IMG/VR virus record: IMGVR_UViG_3300014501_001048
Location: 1 to 23,007 of that record
Reading direction: 5' to 3' (one strand)
Source: a virus
Length of the DNA: 23,007 bases
The notes under the pieces are model-generated. The model had not been told where the DNA came from. It did not search any database and saw only the letters and a program-made list of their open reading frames with translations. Of this stretch, positions 1 to 6,734 are shown piece after piece. Positions within the stretch are counted from its first letter, which is position 1. Each line of letters begins with the position of its first letter. Position numbers and translations under genes: made by a program.

Positions 1-377
1 AACGTCGCGGCAAAATTTGGATTGTAGATGCACAGCGCCGAACCGGCATTCGGCGGCAGCATGATCGATCCCGACCAGTCGACACCCAGGCCCCAAAACG
101 ACGGCTGGATGCCGGCGATGAAAACGATCTTGCGGCCGAGCTCGGCGGCAATCTCGACGACGTTGTTGGCGCCAAGACTGTAGCCGACCGCCGCGAGCAG
201 ATCGCCCGCCGGGCGTTTGTCGAGATCGTCCGCCGCCTGTTGCCACGCATCCTGATCGTATGGGCCGAGCACGATAAAATTCGCGCCGAGCTTTTTGATC
301 TTGCCCGCCAGGGTGAGCATGCCGGGCGACGTGGCGAGGCCGCCAAGACCGTAAAGATCAGCAATGACGATGCTCAT
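1..377 (-). CDS. Alpha/beta-hydrolase-like phage protein (3' end beyond window)
   Basis: An open frame starts with ATG at 377 and runs off the left edge, giving about 125 residues that begin MSIVIADLYGLGGLATSPGM. It contains GYSLGAN, a G-x-S-x-G nucleophile elbow of the alpha/beta-hydrolase fold, preceded by strand-like segments such as NFIVLGPY and followed by KIVFIAGI. This looks like a small lipase or esterase-like hydrolase, but the acid and histidine would lie in the missing part. The ATG overlaps the stop of the upstream endolysin gene in an ATGA, so the two are probably translationally coupled and expressed in the lysis module. The substrate is unknown. A mycolyl-esterase LysB role is unlikely in a Gram-negative host. 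A non-enzymatic protein with the same fold is possible. Confidence 0.6.
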   Translation of the reverse strand, partial: MSIVIADLYGLGGLATSPGMLTLAGKIKKLGANFIVLGPYDQDAWQQAADDLDKRPAGDLLAAVGYSLGANNVVEIAAELGRKIVFIAGIQPSFWGLGVDWSGSIMLPPNAGSALCIYNPNFAAT

Positions 378-958
378 GCTACGGCTCCCAGATTGATGGA
401 TTTATCGGCAACGGCCATGCGCGTGAGGAGCGCCGCGCAGCCGAGCTGGTGATCGACTGCGTTCGGGTCGTAATGGCCGTCAGCGATGTATTTGCCGGAT
501 TTGTATTGATCGGTGCTGGCCCAGACGTACGGCGACGGCACGCCGTGCTGCGCATAGCCGAGGCCGTTGTACTCCTCGAGCAGCGTCAGCGCGCCGCCGA
601 TCGACCAATCGGCCCAATGGGCCGCGTAGGGCGCGCAGCGTTTCAGTGCATTGATCGCCGCATCTTCCCAACTGTCGAATGGTCCCTGCCCTTTCGGAAC
701 ATGCACCGAAACAGCGTTCCATGAATCGCCCTGCGCGAGATTGGCCGCCCAGCTTTGCGATGCTTCGCGCTCATGAATGACGGCGATGATGAACCACGGC
801 ACGCTCGTTTGCCCGGATACGGTCTGGTATCGCGCCTTCGCGGCCGAATCGATCAGGCGGCGTGCGACGGCATCGAGCGTGGTGCCGAGTGCCGGATTGG
901 TGTGCATCGCGGACCAGCGCGCCGCATTTGCCGCTTTGAGCTTGGCGAGGTCGATCAT
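374..958 (-). CDS. Endolysin (lysozyme-like peptidoglycan hydrolase)
   Basis: This 194-residue protein most likely cleaves host peptidoglycan during lysis. An HERE motif near residues 62-65 resembles the catalytic-glutamate region of a lysozyme-like fold, and the later stretches EEYNGLGY and PSPYVWASTDQYKSGKY are, from memory, typical of a lysozyme-like family common in alphaproteobacterial and Acinetobacter prophages. The frame is open back to 1015, but I choose ATG 958 because GGGAG sits six bases upstream and this ATG overlaps the stop of the small membrane-peptide gene in an ATGA. No signal peptide or separate wall-binding domain is visible, so export probably depends on a holin-like partner. 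The stop overlaps the next gene in another ATGA. The exact glycosidase class is not resolved. Confidence 0.75.
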   Translation of the reverse strand: MIDLAKLKAANAARWSAMHTNPALGTTLDAVARRLIDSAAKARYQTVSGQTSVPWFIIAVIHEREASQSWAANLAQGDSWNAVSVHVPKGQGPFDSWEDAAINALKRCAPYAAHWADWSIGGALTLLEEYNGLGYAQHGVPSPYVWASTDQYKSGKYIADGHYDPNAVDHQLGCAALLTRMAVADKSINLGAVA

Positions 959-1044
959 AGCCAGCTCCCGCCAGATCGCAACGCGATGGCGCCGGCGAGC
1001 AAGGTCGAAACGCAATAGATCGCTGTGGCGAGAATCGTTCGCAT
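955..1044 (-). CDS. 29-residue single-pass membrane peptide (holin-like candidate)
   Basis: A 30-codon frame starts at ATG 1044 behind a strong Shine-Dalgarno (GAGGTGAC, three bases before the ATG) and ends in TGA overlapping the endolysin ATG (ATGA). The peptide begins MRTILATAIYCVSTLLAGAI and continues with a short polar tail, so residues 3-22 form one hydrophobic helix with an Arg at each end. The good ribosome site, the coupling overlap and the position directly before the lysin argue that it is a real gene. A holin-like or lysis-regulator role is inferred from context only. The alternative is a leader peptide that merely couples translation to the lysin gene. Confidence 0.55.
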   Translation of the reverse strand: MRTILATAIYCVSTLLAGAIALRSGGSWL

Positions 1045-1099
1045 AATGTCACCTCGTTTTTTTTGAAACGGCTACCCGGGTGCGGTCAGGTCGCCGCGA

Positions 1100-1657
1100 T
1101 CAATTTGTCGGCGCGCCGCACAGGATGCATTGGATCGCCACGCGCACGGTGCCGCCGGTGAAATTCGATCCCTGCGCGGTGAGTTTTATGGTCGAGGTCG
1201 CATACCAAGCGGTCGGGCCGACCACGCCGCTATTGCTTGATCCGGCCGCGACACCGAGGCTTGAGCCGAACTGGCCCGCGGTCGTTCCGGCACCGCCGCT
1301 CGCGCTGGTCGTGGCATCGACATTGAACGAAGTCGCGCCGGTGATCGCCGTCACGACATAAGTGGAGACTGCGAGCACGATGGCGCGATTGGGGATGGCC
1401 GCTGTGGAGACAGACGATGCTCCCGAGCAAGTAATGAGATCCTCGATCACGCCGAACTGAATTGTCGATCCGTGCGTAGCCGTCACCAAACCGAGGTCCG
1501 ACAATTTGGCCGCGGGGAATCCCCCGGCGGTGGCGCCGTCCTGGACCACGACGCGATTATTGGTGGTATCGACGACCAGCTCGCCCTGTGCCCCCGTGAA
1601 GGAGGCGACTTGGCTCGCCGTGCCGCGCCGATATTGAACCTGAACGGCTGTCGTCAT
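1100..1657 (-). CDS. Tail fibre / receptor-binding protein with Mtd N-terminal-like domain
   Basis: This 185-residue protein has an N-terminal segment (about residues 5-55: VQYRRGTASQVASFTGAQGE, then a VVDTTNNRVVVQDG stretch) typical of the major tropism determinant N-terminal fold found at the base of phage fibres. The rest is Ala/Gly/Ser/Thr-rich beta sequence ending near an IQCILCG motif, consistent with a trimeric fibre or tip. The start ATG 1657 has AGGA eight bases upstream, 12 bases after the tail-tip gene. It probably contributes to host recognition at the tail end. No diversity-generating retroelement template or reverse transcriptase is visible nearby, so the domain name does not imply diversification here. 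Confidence 0.65.
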   Translation of the reverse strand: MTTAVQVQYRRGTASQVASFTGAQGELVVDTTNNRVVVQDGATAGGFPAAKLSDLGLVTATHGSTIQFGVIEDLITCSGASSVSTAAIPNRAIVLAVSTYVVTAITGATSFNVDATTSASGGAGTTAGQFGSSLGVAAGSSNSGVVGPTAWYATSTIKLTAQGSNFTGGTVRVAIQCILCGAPTN

Positions 1658-1668
1658 GTGCTAAATCC

Positions 1669-3792
1669 TCATGCCGCGCCGAGATCGACATCGAGCTCGA
1701 CAAGCAGACCGGGCGGGATGCCGAAGTCATCCGCCGTGGCGACCGTTCCCGTGACCAGCCCGAAATCCATGGAAGTATTCACGAGCAGCGCGCGGGCGAC
1801 TGGATGATCGATCGCAACGCCCGTCGGCGTGTAGGTGTAAGCCGTGCAAGCTGAGAGCTCCTGCACGCCGCCGCCGAAGACGTTGAAGCTTTGCAATTTG
1901 ATATAGAGCGTCTGGCTTACATATTGCGGCGGCAGGTCGTATTCGAACACGGAACTATCGAGGCGCGCGAACGGCGCAGCCACGGCGTGCGCGGCACTCG
2001 CGGTTCCGTAGAGGCCGCGATACATCGTGCTGAGCGAGTAATGGTTCGCCGAGGTCAGCGTCGCCGTCTCGTAGGATAGAAGCTCGCCGTCGACGATGGA
2101 CAGCGTATTGGTGAGCTGGGCGTCGAGTGCGGTGCCGCTCGACAGCACGCCGCCGCTCTCGGCGAGATTCACCGCCAATGTGTCCGTGATGTCGGGGTTC
2201 GTTCCGCCGAACGCCGCGAGCGCCGCGGTGAGCACGCCCTGCCGTGCCGGCGAGACGACCGTGCCGATTTGCGTGTATGAGGTGCCGTCGAGCGACAGCC
2301 ATACGAAAGCCCCGCCCCAATTCGGGTCGGCCATGCCGCCGGAGCCGCCCGATGCCGCGATCCACACCTGCGCGGTCGTCCCGACGAGCGCGGCCGGCGG
2401 CTCGAAAATGATCGGCGCATTGACGGAATCGGTAGCGAGGTTGCGGTTGATCGGATTGTTGGAGACCGGTTGCGTCGCATACAACGTCGCCGTCGCCGCA
2501 CCCAGTGGAAACTCCTCGGCCGCCACCTGCAAGAAGCCGTTCTCATCCTCCTCGATTTCGGTGATGCGGATCGGCGCATTCGCCAAGCCCAGGATCGAGT
2601 CGGTGACCGTTACCAAATCCATCGGGTCGAGCAGGCAATATTCCCACGACAGACGGAATTTGTAGGTGTTGCGGATATAGACCGCGCGCTGCAGCATGAG
2701 CTGGCCGGAAATCAGCGCGACGTTGGGATCGCAGATTTCGTGCGCGGTCACCGTTGAAGCGATCCGCATGCCGTAAAGCTCGATTGCGTTCTGGTCGCGC
2801 GATTCCACCGTCGTCAAATTGTAGGCGTTATCGCGCTCCGCGATTTCCAAACGCCAAACATTGTAAGCCTCGTACGGATCAGAGCGCGACACTTGGAGCG
2901 GATCCTCGTTGCCGTCCGCCTTGAAGTCGTCGTCGGTCAGATCGTAGATCGGCGTGACATTGGGATTGAACGTGACGCCGGCACCGGTGACGGAGCTGTC
3001 GCCGTAAGGGATCAAGCGGAACAAGCCGCCGGACCAAACCGCGGCGGTGTTGCAGAGCGCCAACCAGCGGCCGAGGATGCTCGACGCCGTCTCCTGGTCG
3101 GTAAGCGCCGGACTGAGCGCGATGCCGGCGGCCTTGCAATAGGTTTGGAGCGACGCGTCGCCGCCGGAACCGTAGAGCGTGGTGGCATCGATGCTGGCTG
3201 ACGGAAAGCCGACGCCGTATTGGGCATTGGTGAGAAAATCGCCGATGATTTGCGCGGCGTCGGCATCGACGCCATTGGGCCCGCTGCCATAGAATACACC
3301 TTCGATCTCGAAATTATGATTATCGAGCGTCGCCGAGTCGCTCAGGTCGTAGTTCGCCGCGCACACATAGGCGGTGCCTTGATAGGCAAGCGCCTGCGCG
3401 GGATAGGCCGAGACAAGATAGCTCCACTCGCTTTGCGGCGTCGTGCCGGTGAACAGCGACAGTCCCAAGCCGGAAAGCGTATAGAGCGACTGCCCGCGCC
3501 AGATCTGATTGATGCCACCAATCGCCCCTTCGCAAAGAGCCATGATCACCGAGGCGGAATAGGTGTAACCGGTCGTCGTTCCGCCGCCGCCGAAAATGCC
3601 GCCTTTGCCGCCGCCGCCACCGCTCTGCTCTGCGTGGGTTTGGAAATTATTGTACCAGATGACGTTCGGCGCCAGTTTGGACTCGCCCCAGACGATCGGG
3701 ACCGGCAGCGCATTGACGGCGGTCTGGATTTGCAGGCCGGTATAGTCCGGCGTGACCGCAGCCTGCTTGGCGCCGGTACGAAAGATGCTCAC
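1669..3792 (-). CDS. Tail-tip / central fibre protein (Phage-tail_3, GTA gp15-like)
   Basis: This 707-residue protein is a baseplate/tail-tip component comparable to the C-terminal part of the large Rhodobacter GTA protein. A glycine-rich run (about residues 57-70) leads into SASVIMALCEGAIGGINQIW, a strongly conserved pattern in that family. A later stretch with DPMDLVTVTDSILG and ITEIEEDENGFLQVAAEEFP matches the Phage-tail_3 domain. The C-terminal third is beta-rich and may hold receptor-binding or fibre-attachment modules. The start is GTG at 3792 overlapping the stop of the NlpC/P60 gene in a GTGA. The N-terminal TIM-barrel of the GTA homologue is absent here and found instead in the protein at 8053-10548, so the domains have been redistributed between genes. 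Confidence 0.8.
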   Translation of the reverse strand: MSIFRTGAKQAAVTPDYTGLQIQTAVNALPVPIVWGESKLAPNVIWYNNFQTHAEQSGGGGGKGGIFGGGGTTTGYTYSASVIMALCEGAIGGINQIWRGQSLYTLSGLGLSLFTGTTPQSEWSYLVSAYPAQALAYQGTAYVCAANYDLSDSATLDNHNFEIEGVFYGSGPNGVDADAAQIIGDFLTNAQYGVGFPSASIDATTLYGSGGDASLQTYCKAAGIALSPALTDQETASSILGRWLALCNTAAVWSGGLFRLIPYGDSSVTGAGVTFNPNVTPIYDLTDDDFKADGNEDPLQVSRSDPYEAYNVWRLEIAERDNAYNLTTVESRDQNAIELYGMRIASTVTAHEICDPNVALISGQLMLQRAVYIRNTYKFRLSWEYCLLDPMDLVTVTDSILGLANAPIRITEIEEDENGFLQVAAEEFPLGAATATLYATQPVSNNPINRNLATDSVNAPIIFEPPAALVGTTAQVWIAASGGSGGMADPNWGGAFVWLSLDGTSYTQIGTVVSPARQGVLTAALAAFGGTNPDITDTLAVNLAESGGVLSSGTALDAQLTNTLSIVDGELLSYETATLTSANHYSLSTMYRGLYGTASAAHAVAAPFARLDSSVFEYDLPPQYVSQTLYIKLQSFNVFGGGVQELSACTAYTYTPTGVAIDHPVARALLVNTSMDFGLVTGTVATADDFGIPPGLLVELDVDLGAA

Positions 3793-4244
3793 GGGTTCGC
3801 CCAGAAGCTGAAGAAGCGCGGTCTGCGCGCCGCATCGGACAGTACGGCGTTATGACCGATCTCCTCTTCAAGAACCCTGCGCGCGGGATGGTACGCGTGC
3901 ACGATCGTGAGCGGGCTTGCGTTGGTCACGATGCCTCCGTGCGAATAGCAGCGGCCATAGCGCAGGACCATCACATCGCCCGGCTGGGGTGAAGTGACCT
4001 CGCGGCTGCGATCGAAGATAAAGCCGAGATAGCGCTCTTCGCTGCGATGCAAATGCCAATCGACCGGATACGGGCGCGGGTCGAATGGCGGGCAGAGTCC
4101 GGTGTCGACGAAAACACGCACCAGCAGCATGCCGCAATCGACGCCGACGCCTTTGACGTCGGCGCAGTTGTGATACGGCGTACCGAGCCACGCGCGCGCC
4201 GCCGCGACAACGCGTGCGCGTTGAGCGCTTTCGCTCTCGGTCAT
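3789..4244 (-). CDS. NlpC/P60-family tail peptidoglycan peptidase
   Basis: This 151-residue cysteine peptidase probably opens host peptidoglycan during DNA entry, as GTA gp14-type proteins do. With the start at ATG 4244, VGVDCGML places the catalytic Cys near residue 37, SHGGIV gives the His near 102, and IVHA supplies a likely third polar residue near 117. The N-terminal ARAWLGTPYH is the usual opening of the fold. A longer version from TTG 4277 is open but adds only 11 unconvincing residues, and neither start has a good ribosome site. It lies between the HigBA module and the tail-tip gene, in the same order as in GTA clusters with HigBA removed. Its stop overlaps the tail-tip start (GTGA). 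Confidence 0.85.
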   Translation of the reverse strand: MTESESAQRARVVAAARAWLGTPYHNCADVKGVGVDCGMLLVRVFVDTGLCPPFDPRPYPVDWHLHRSEERYLGFIFDRSREVTSPQPGDVMVLRYGRCYSHGGIVTNASPLTIVHAYHPARRVLEEEIGHNAVLSDAARRPRFFSFWANP

Positions 4245-4355
4245 GATGACAATCCGGATTTTTAGGGGTGGCCGCAATGCGACGCGACCAACCGAGAGCA
4301 GTACAGCGGGCTTCGCGCTGCTCGGCCTATCCTGGGTACTGCATTGAGATCGCTG

Positions 4356-4757
4356 TTAGGCCGCCGCTCGTTTGCTTGCACGTCGGCTCGGCGCCTTCTT
4401 GGGTGGCGGCAACAGCAGGTCGGCCGGCACGCGAAAGCGAGCACGCAATCGCTGCACCATCGCCATGCTCAATCCCTTCTTGCCGCGCAGCACTTCGCTG
4501 ACCCGGCTCGGGGTGCCGAGGATCGGCACCATGTCGGCGCGCGTAAGGCCTTGCTGGTCCATCAAATGACGGATCAGATCGGCGATGCGCGGTGGACGGC
4601 GCGGCCATTTGCACTCCTCATACGCAGCAATCAGACGCGCCTGCGCCTCCAGCCGCGCAATATCGGCCGGTTTACGCGAGTCCCACAGCCGCTCGACGAG
4701 CGCGCGAGCGCGGACCAGCTCCGCCTCCCTGTCGATGAGGATCATTGTTGCATCCAT
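4356..4757 (-). CDS. higA: HigA-like antitoxin (HTH Cro/C1 domain)
   Basis: This 133-residue protein has a Cro/C1 helix-turn-helix at about residues 56-112 (PPRIADLIRHLMDQQGLTRA, then PSRVSEVLRGKKGLS), preceded by an Arg/Glu-rich helical N-terminus and followed by a basic tail rich in Lys, Arg and Pro. It would neutralise the HigB-like toxin encoded just upstream and repress the operon by binding the palindrome at 5089-5103. ATG 4757 shares one base with the toxin stop (TAATG), typical of toxin-first HigBA pairs; ATG 4745 is an alternative. The pair is inserted between the DUF2163 hub and NlpC/P60 genes, which are adjacent in GTA-like tails. The basic C-terminal extension is somewhat unusual. 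Confidence 0.85.
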   Translation of the reverse strand: MDATMILIDREAELVRARALVERLWDSRKPADIARLEAQARLIAAYEECKWPRRPPRIADLIRHLMDQQGLTRADMVPILGTPSRVSEVLRGKKGLSMAMVQRLRARFRVPADLLLPPPKKAPSRRASKRAAA

Positions 4758-5068
4758 TACATCGTCTCCGCATCTATCTCGTCGTATTCGGCATGCGTCC
4801 CAAAGAACCGGATCACCACGACGCCCGCCTGATACTGCACGCGGGCAATCAATCGATAGTCGTTGGCCTTGACATTGAACACGACCCGCCCGGCTTTGAG
4901 AATGCTCGCCTTCGGGTATGCGGCCTTAACATCCTCCGGATTGCGCCATTGGGCGCGGCCGACAATGTCCAGCCAGGCATCATATTGCGATCGTGCAGCT
5001 TTGATTCCCTTGTGGCCAGCACGATGGGCGAAATAACCTTCGACCACTTCCGTGCCAATGACGATCAT
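4757..5068 (-). CDS. higB: HigB-like toxin (RelE-type mRNA interferase)
   Basis: This 103-residue protein matches the HigB toxin family with a RelE-like fold. The sequence runs through RNPEDVKAAYPKASILKAGR, VVFNVKANDYRLIARVQY and a C-terminal VIRFFGTHAEYDEIDA, which are the family's signature positions. Such toxins cleave mRNA on the ribosome and are inactivated by the adjacent HTH antitoxin. I choose ATG 5068; a TTG at 5086 would add six residues that lie in the promoter region. A -10-like TATGCT (5075-5080) and a perfect palindrome (5089-5103) lie immediately upstream. All expected family features appear present, so the toxin looks intact. It probably acts as an addiction or anti-phage module carried in the tail operon. 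Confidence 0.87.
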   Translation of the reverse strand: MIVIGTEVVEGYFAHRAGHKGIKAARSQYDAWLDIVGRAQWRNPEDVKAAYPKASILKAGRVVFNVKANDYRLIARVQYQAGVVVIRFFGTHAEYDEIDAETM

Positions 5069-5088
5069 TCGTTGAGCATACCACAAAA

Positions 5089-5103
5089 TTCCAAAAATTG
5101 GAA
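5089..5103. promoter_or_regulatory. 15-bp palindrome, probable HigA operator overlapping the higBA promoter
   Basis: TTCCAA-AAA-TTGGAA is a perfect inverted repeat with a 3-bp centre, 20 bases before the toxin start codon. On the minus strand it precedes a -10-like TATGCT at 5075-5080 (extended by an upstream TGTGG), so its outer arm falls where a -35 box would lie. This is the expected placement for autorepression by HigA. Binding is inferred. Confidence 0.6.
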
Positions 5104-5216
5104 GCTCAGGCCAAGCCGGGCAACCCTCCTCTGAAGAGCCTGGAGGGAAGGGCGTTTAGCGCCGCGCAGTGGACCACGGATCGAGGCCCTGCGTTTCCGT
5201 CAATGGCGCAGCTGCA

Positions 5217-6092
5217 TTACACCGCCATCTGCGGCGGCGGCACGTACGGAAAACCGCGAAAATTCGCGAGATTGCCGAATTTGCTCTGGCAGGTACCCGG
5301 CGTGTGGTCGCAGCCCTGGTAAACGGTAAAGCTGTCGCTGGCAGCCGGAACGCTTTGCAGCGGATAGAGTACGGTCAGCGACGTCGAAGCGACCGCCGAG
5401 CCGACCGTCGCGGTCACTCCCGCATTGACGCCGGAGGTGAACGTGATCGAGCCTTGCTGGTATTTCGGATCGGCGCCGGACCACAGAATGACGGATGCGG
5501 TTGAACCGGCGCCCACCGTGCCATTGGTGCCGAATGCGTTCTTTACCAAGGTGCAGCCTGAATCATAGAGCGTGTGCAGGCAGGTCGGCTGATAGATGTT
5601 ACGCGGCATGTCGATGTCGAGCAGCACTAGGTCGGAATTCACCGTGAGTTTCGCGCTGGTGCGACCGATCTGGTCGACGGTGCCCAGCCGCCCTTTGAAT
5701 AGCGTCACGGAGCCGATCGCGGTGCCGGCGATACGATCGGAGAAAAACACGCGGGCGCGCTGGATCTCACAGCCGTCGAACGCACCATCGCGCAGCGCCT
5801 GGAGGAAGGGCGCGCCGCCGGTGATGGTGTCGGTCGCGAGCGCCGAGACCGTAATTTGCTGTTGATCGACTTCAAGGCCGACGGAAGCTTTGTATTTCAG
5901 GCCGTCGATCAGAATGGAGTTGGCAAGATAGGTAACGCCGCAATACGTGAACGAAACATCGACATTGGTATAGGTCAGGATCAACCCCGATCGCAGCGTA
6001 AAGCTGAAGACATCGGCCATGAACAACGGAACATCGGAGCTCGCGCGTGCAGTATTAAGGTAAGTTATGAGCGCGGAGGATGCCGGTTTCAT
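5217..6092 (-). CDS. DUF2163 tail hub protein (BR0599 / GTA gp13-like)
   Basis: This 291-residue protein is the hub that links the distal tail to the tip in GTA-like tails. The N-terminal half carries DUF2163 features (FTLRSGLILTYTNVDVSFTY, then IDGLKYKASVGLEVDQQQIT), and the end has the family pattern CDHTPGTCQSKFGNLANFRG followed by FPYVPP. Cys 171, 180, 261 and 268 form two pairs in the conserved C-terminal part. From family knowledge, GTA and lambda gpL-type hubs bind an iron-sulphur cluster through such cysteines, so a cluster is likely here. ATG 6092 is the first good start, 51 bases after the fibre gene. The hub normally neighbours the NlpC/P60 gene; here HigBA separates them. Confidence 0.88.
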   Translation of the reverse strand: MKPASSALITYLNTARASSDVPLFMADVFSFTLRSGLILTYTNVDVSFTYCGVTYLANSILIDGLKYKASVGLEVDQQQITVSALATDTITGGAPFLQALRDGAFDGCEIQRARVFFSDRIAGTAIGSVTLFKGRLGTVDQIGRTSAKLTVNSDLVLLDIDMPRNIYQPTCLHTLYDSGCTLVKNAFGTNGTVGAGSTASVILWSGADPKYQQGSITFTSGVNAGVTATVGSAVASTSLTVLYPLQSVPAASDSFTVYQGCDHTPGTCQSKFGNLANFRGFPYVPPPQMAV

Positions 6093-6143
6093 GGTCGCCT
6101 GCGATTGGGTTGAGCGGGAGAAGAATTGCGACAGCAGGCCGCA

Positions 6144-6734
6144 CTAGGTCAGGCTCTGGAGGGTGACGTTCGGCGCACGCATGCCGTTCCAAAAACCGAT
6201 CCGGGCAATATGCCCGAACAGATCGTTCGCCCCGGCCGTATCGGTGCCGAGGCGCAAAGTATTGAGCGTCGGGATCGCGCCGCTCGACGTGCTCGACGGA
6301 CTACCGCCGTTGGCGACTAGCGCGAAGTCATTGGCCTGGTATGCCGCCGCGAGCTGCGCCGCCGTACCGGCCGTTATTGTGCCGGCGGTCAGCGCCGCTT
6401 CCGACGCGCCGCCGGAAAGGAAGTCGAACGCGCCGGCGCCGCTCGAATTCAGCGAGAGCGACGCGCGATTGTTGGCAGTGCCGTCGTCGATCTGGATGAG
6501 CCGCTGCGCCTGGCCGGCATATTCGGTGTCGGCCTTGGTGTAGAGCGTGCCAGCGGCGGTTGCCGACAACGTCGCAGTGCTCAGGCTGTCGCCCGCGCGC
6601 GATGCGCTGCTCGACGTGGTAGGGATATAGGAGGAAGCGAAGGGAAGAGCCTCCGCTTGCGCACCCCAGATCAGGAACTGTTCGGCGCCTGCGGCCGAAG
6701 TCCACGTGGGAGCTTGATTGCTTGCCGAATGCAC
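6144..6734 (-). pseudogene. Severed C-terminal lectin-like part of the DUF2460 fibre protein
   Basis: This 196-codon frame lacks a convincing start (GTG 6734, no clear ribosome site) and reads as the natural continuation of the preceding fibre protein. GAEQFLIWGAQAEALPFASS followed by YIPTTSSSASRAGD is the usual end of the phage spike/fibre domain whose beginning lies in the upstream frame. It then enters a concanavalin/laminin-G-like domain ending LRLGTDTAGANDLFGHIARI. A -1 shift near 6735-6760 would join the two into one protein of about 635 residues. It probably bound surface glycans. Either the gene is a recent frameshift pseudogene or one base is wrong in the assembly. Confidence 0.7.

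Noticed and set aside
1100-1657. A diversity-generating retroelement linked to the Mtd-N-like fibre protein
   Set aside because: No reverse transcriptase, accessory protein or adenine-rich template/variable repeat pair is visible, and the C-terminus lacks a C-type-lectin-like variable region.
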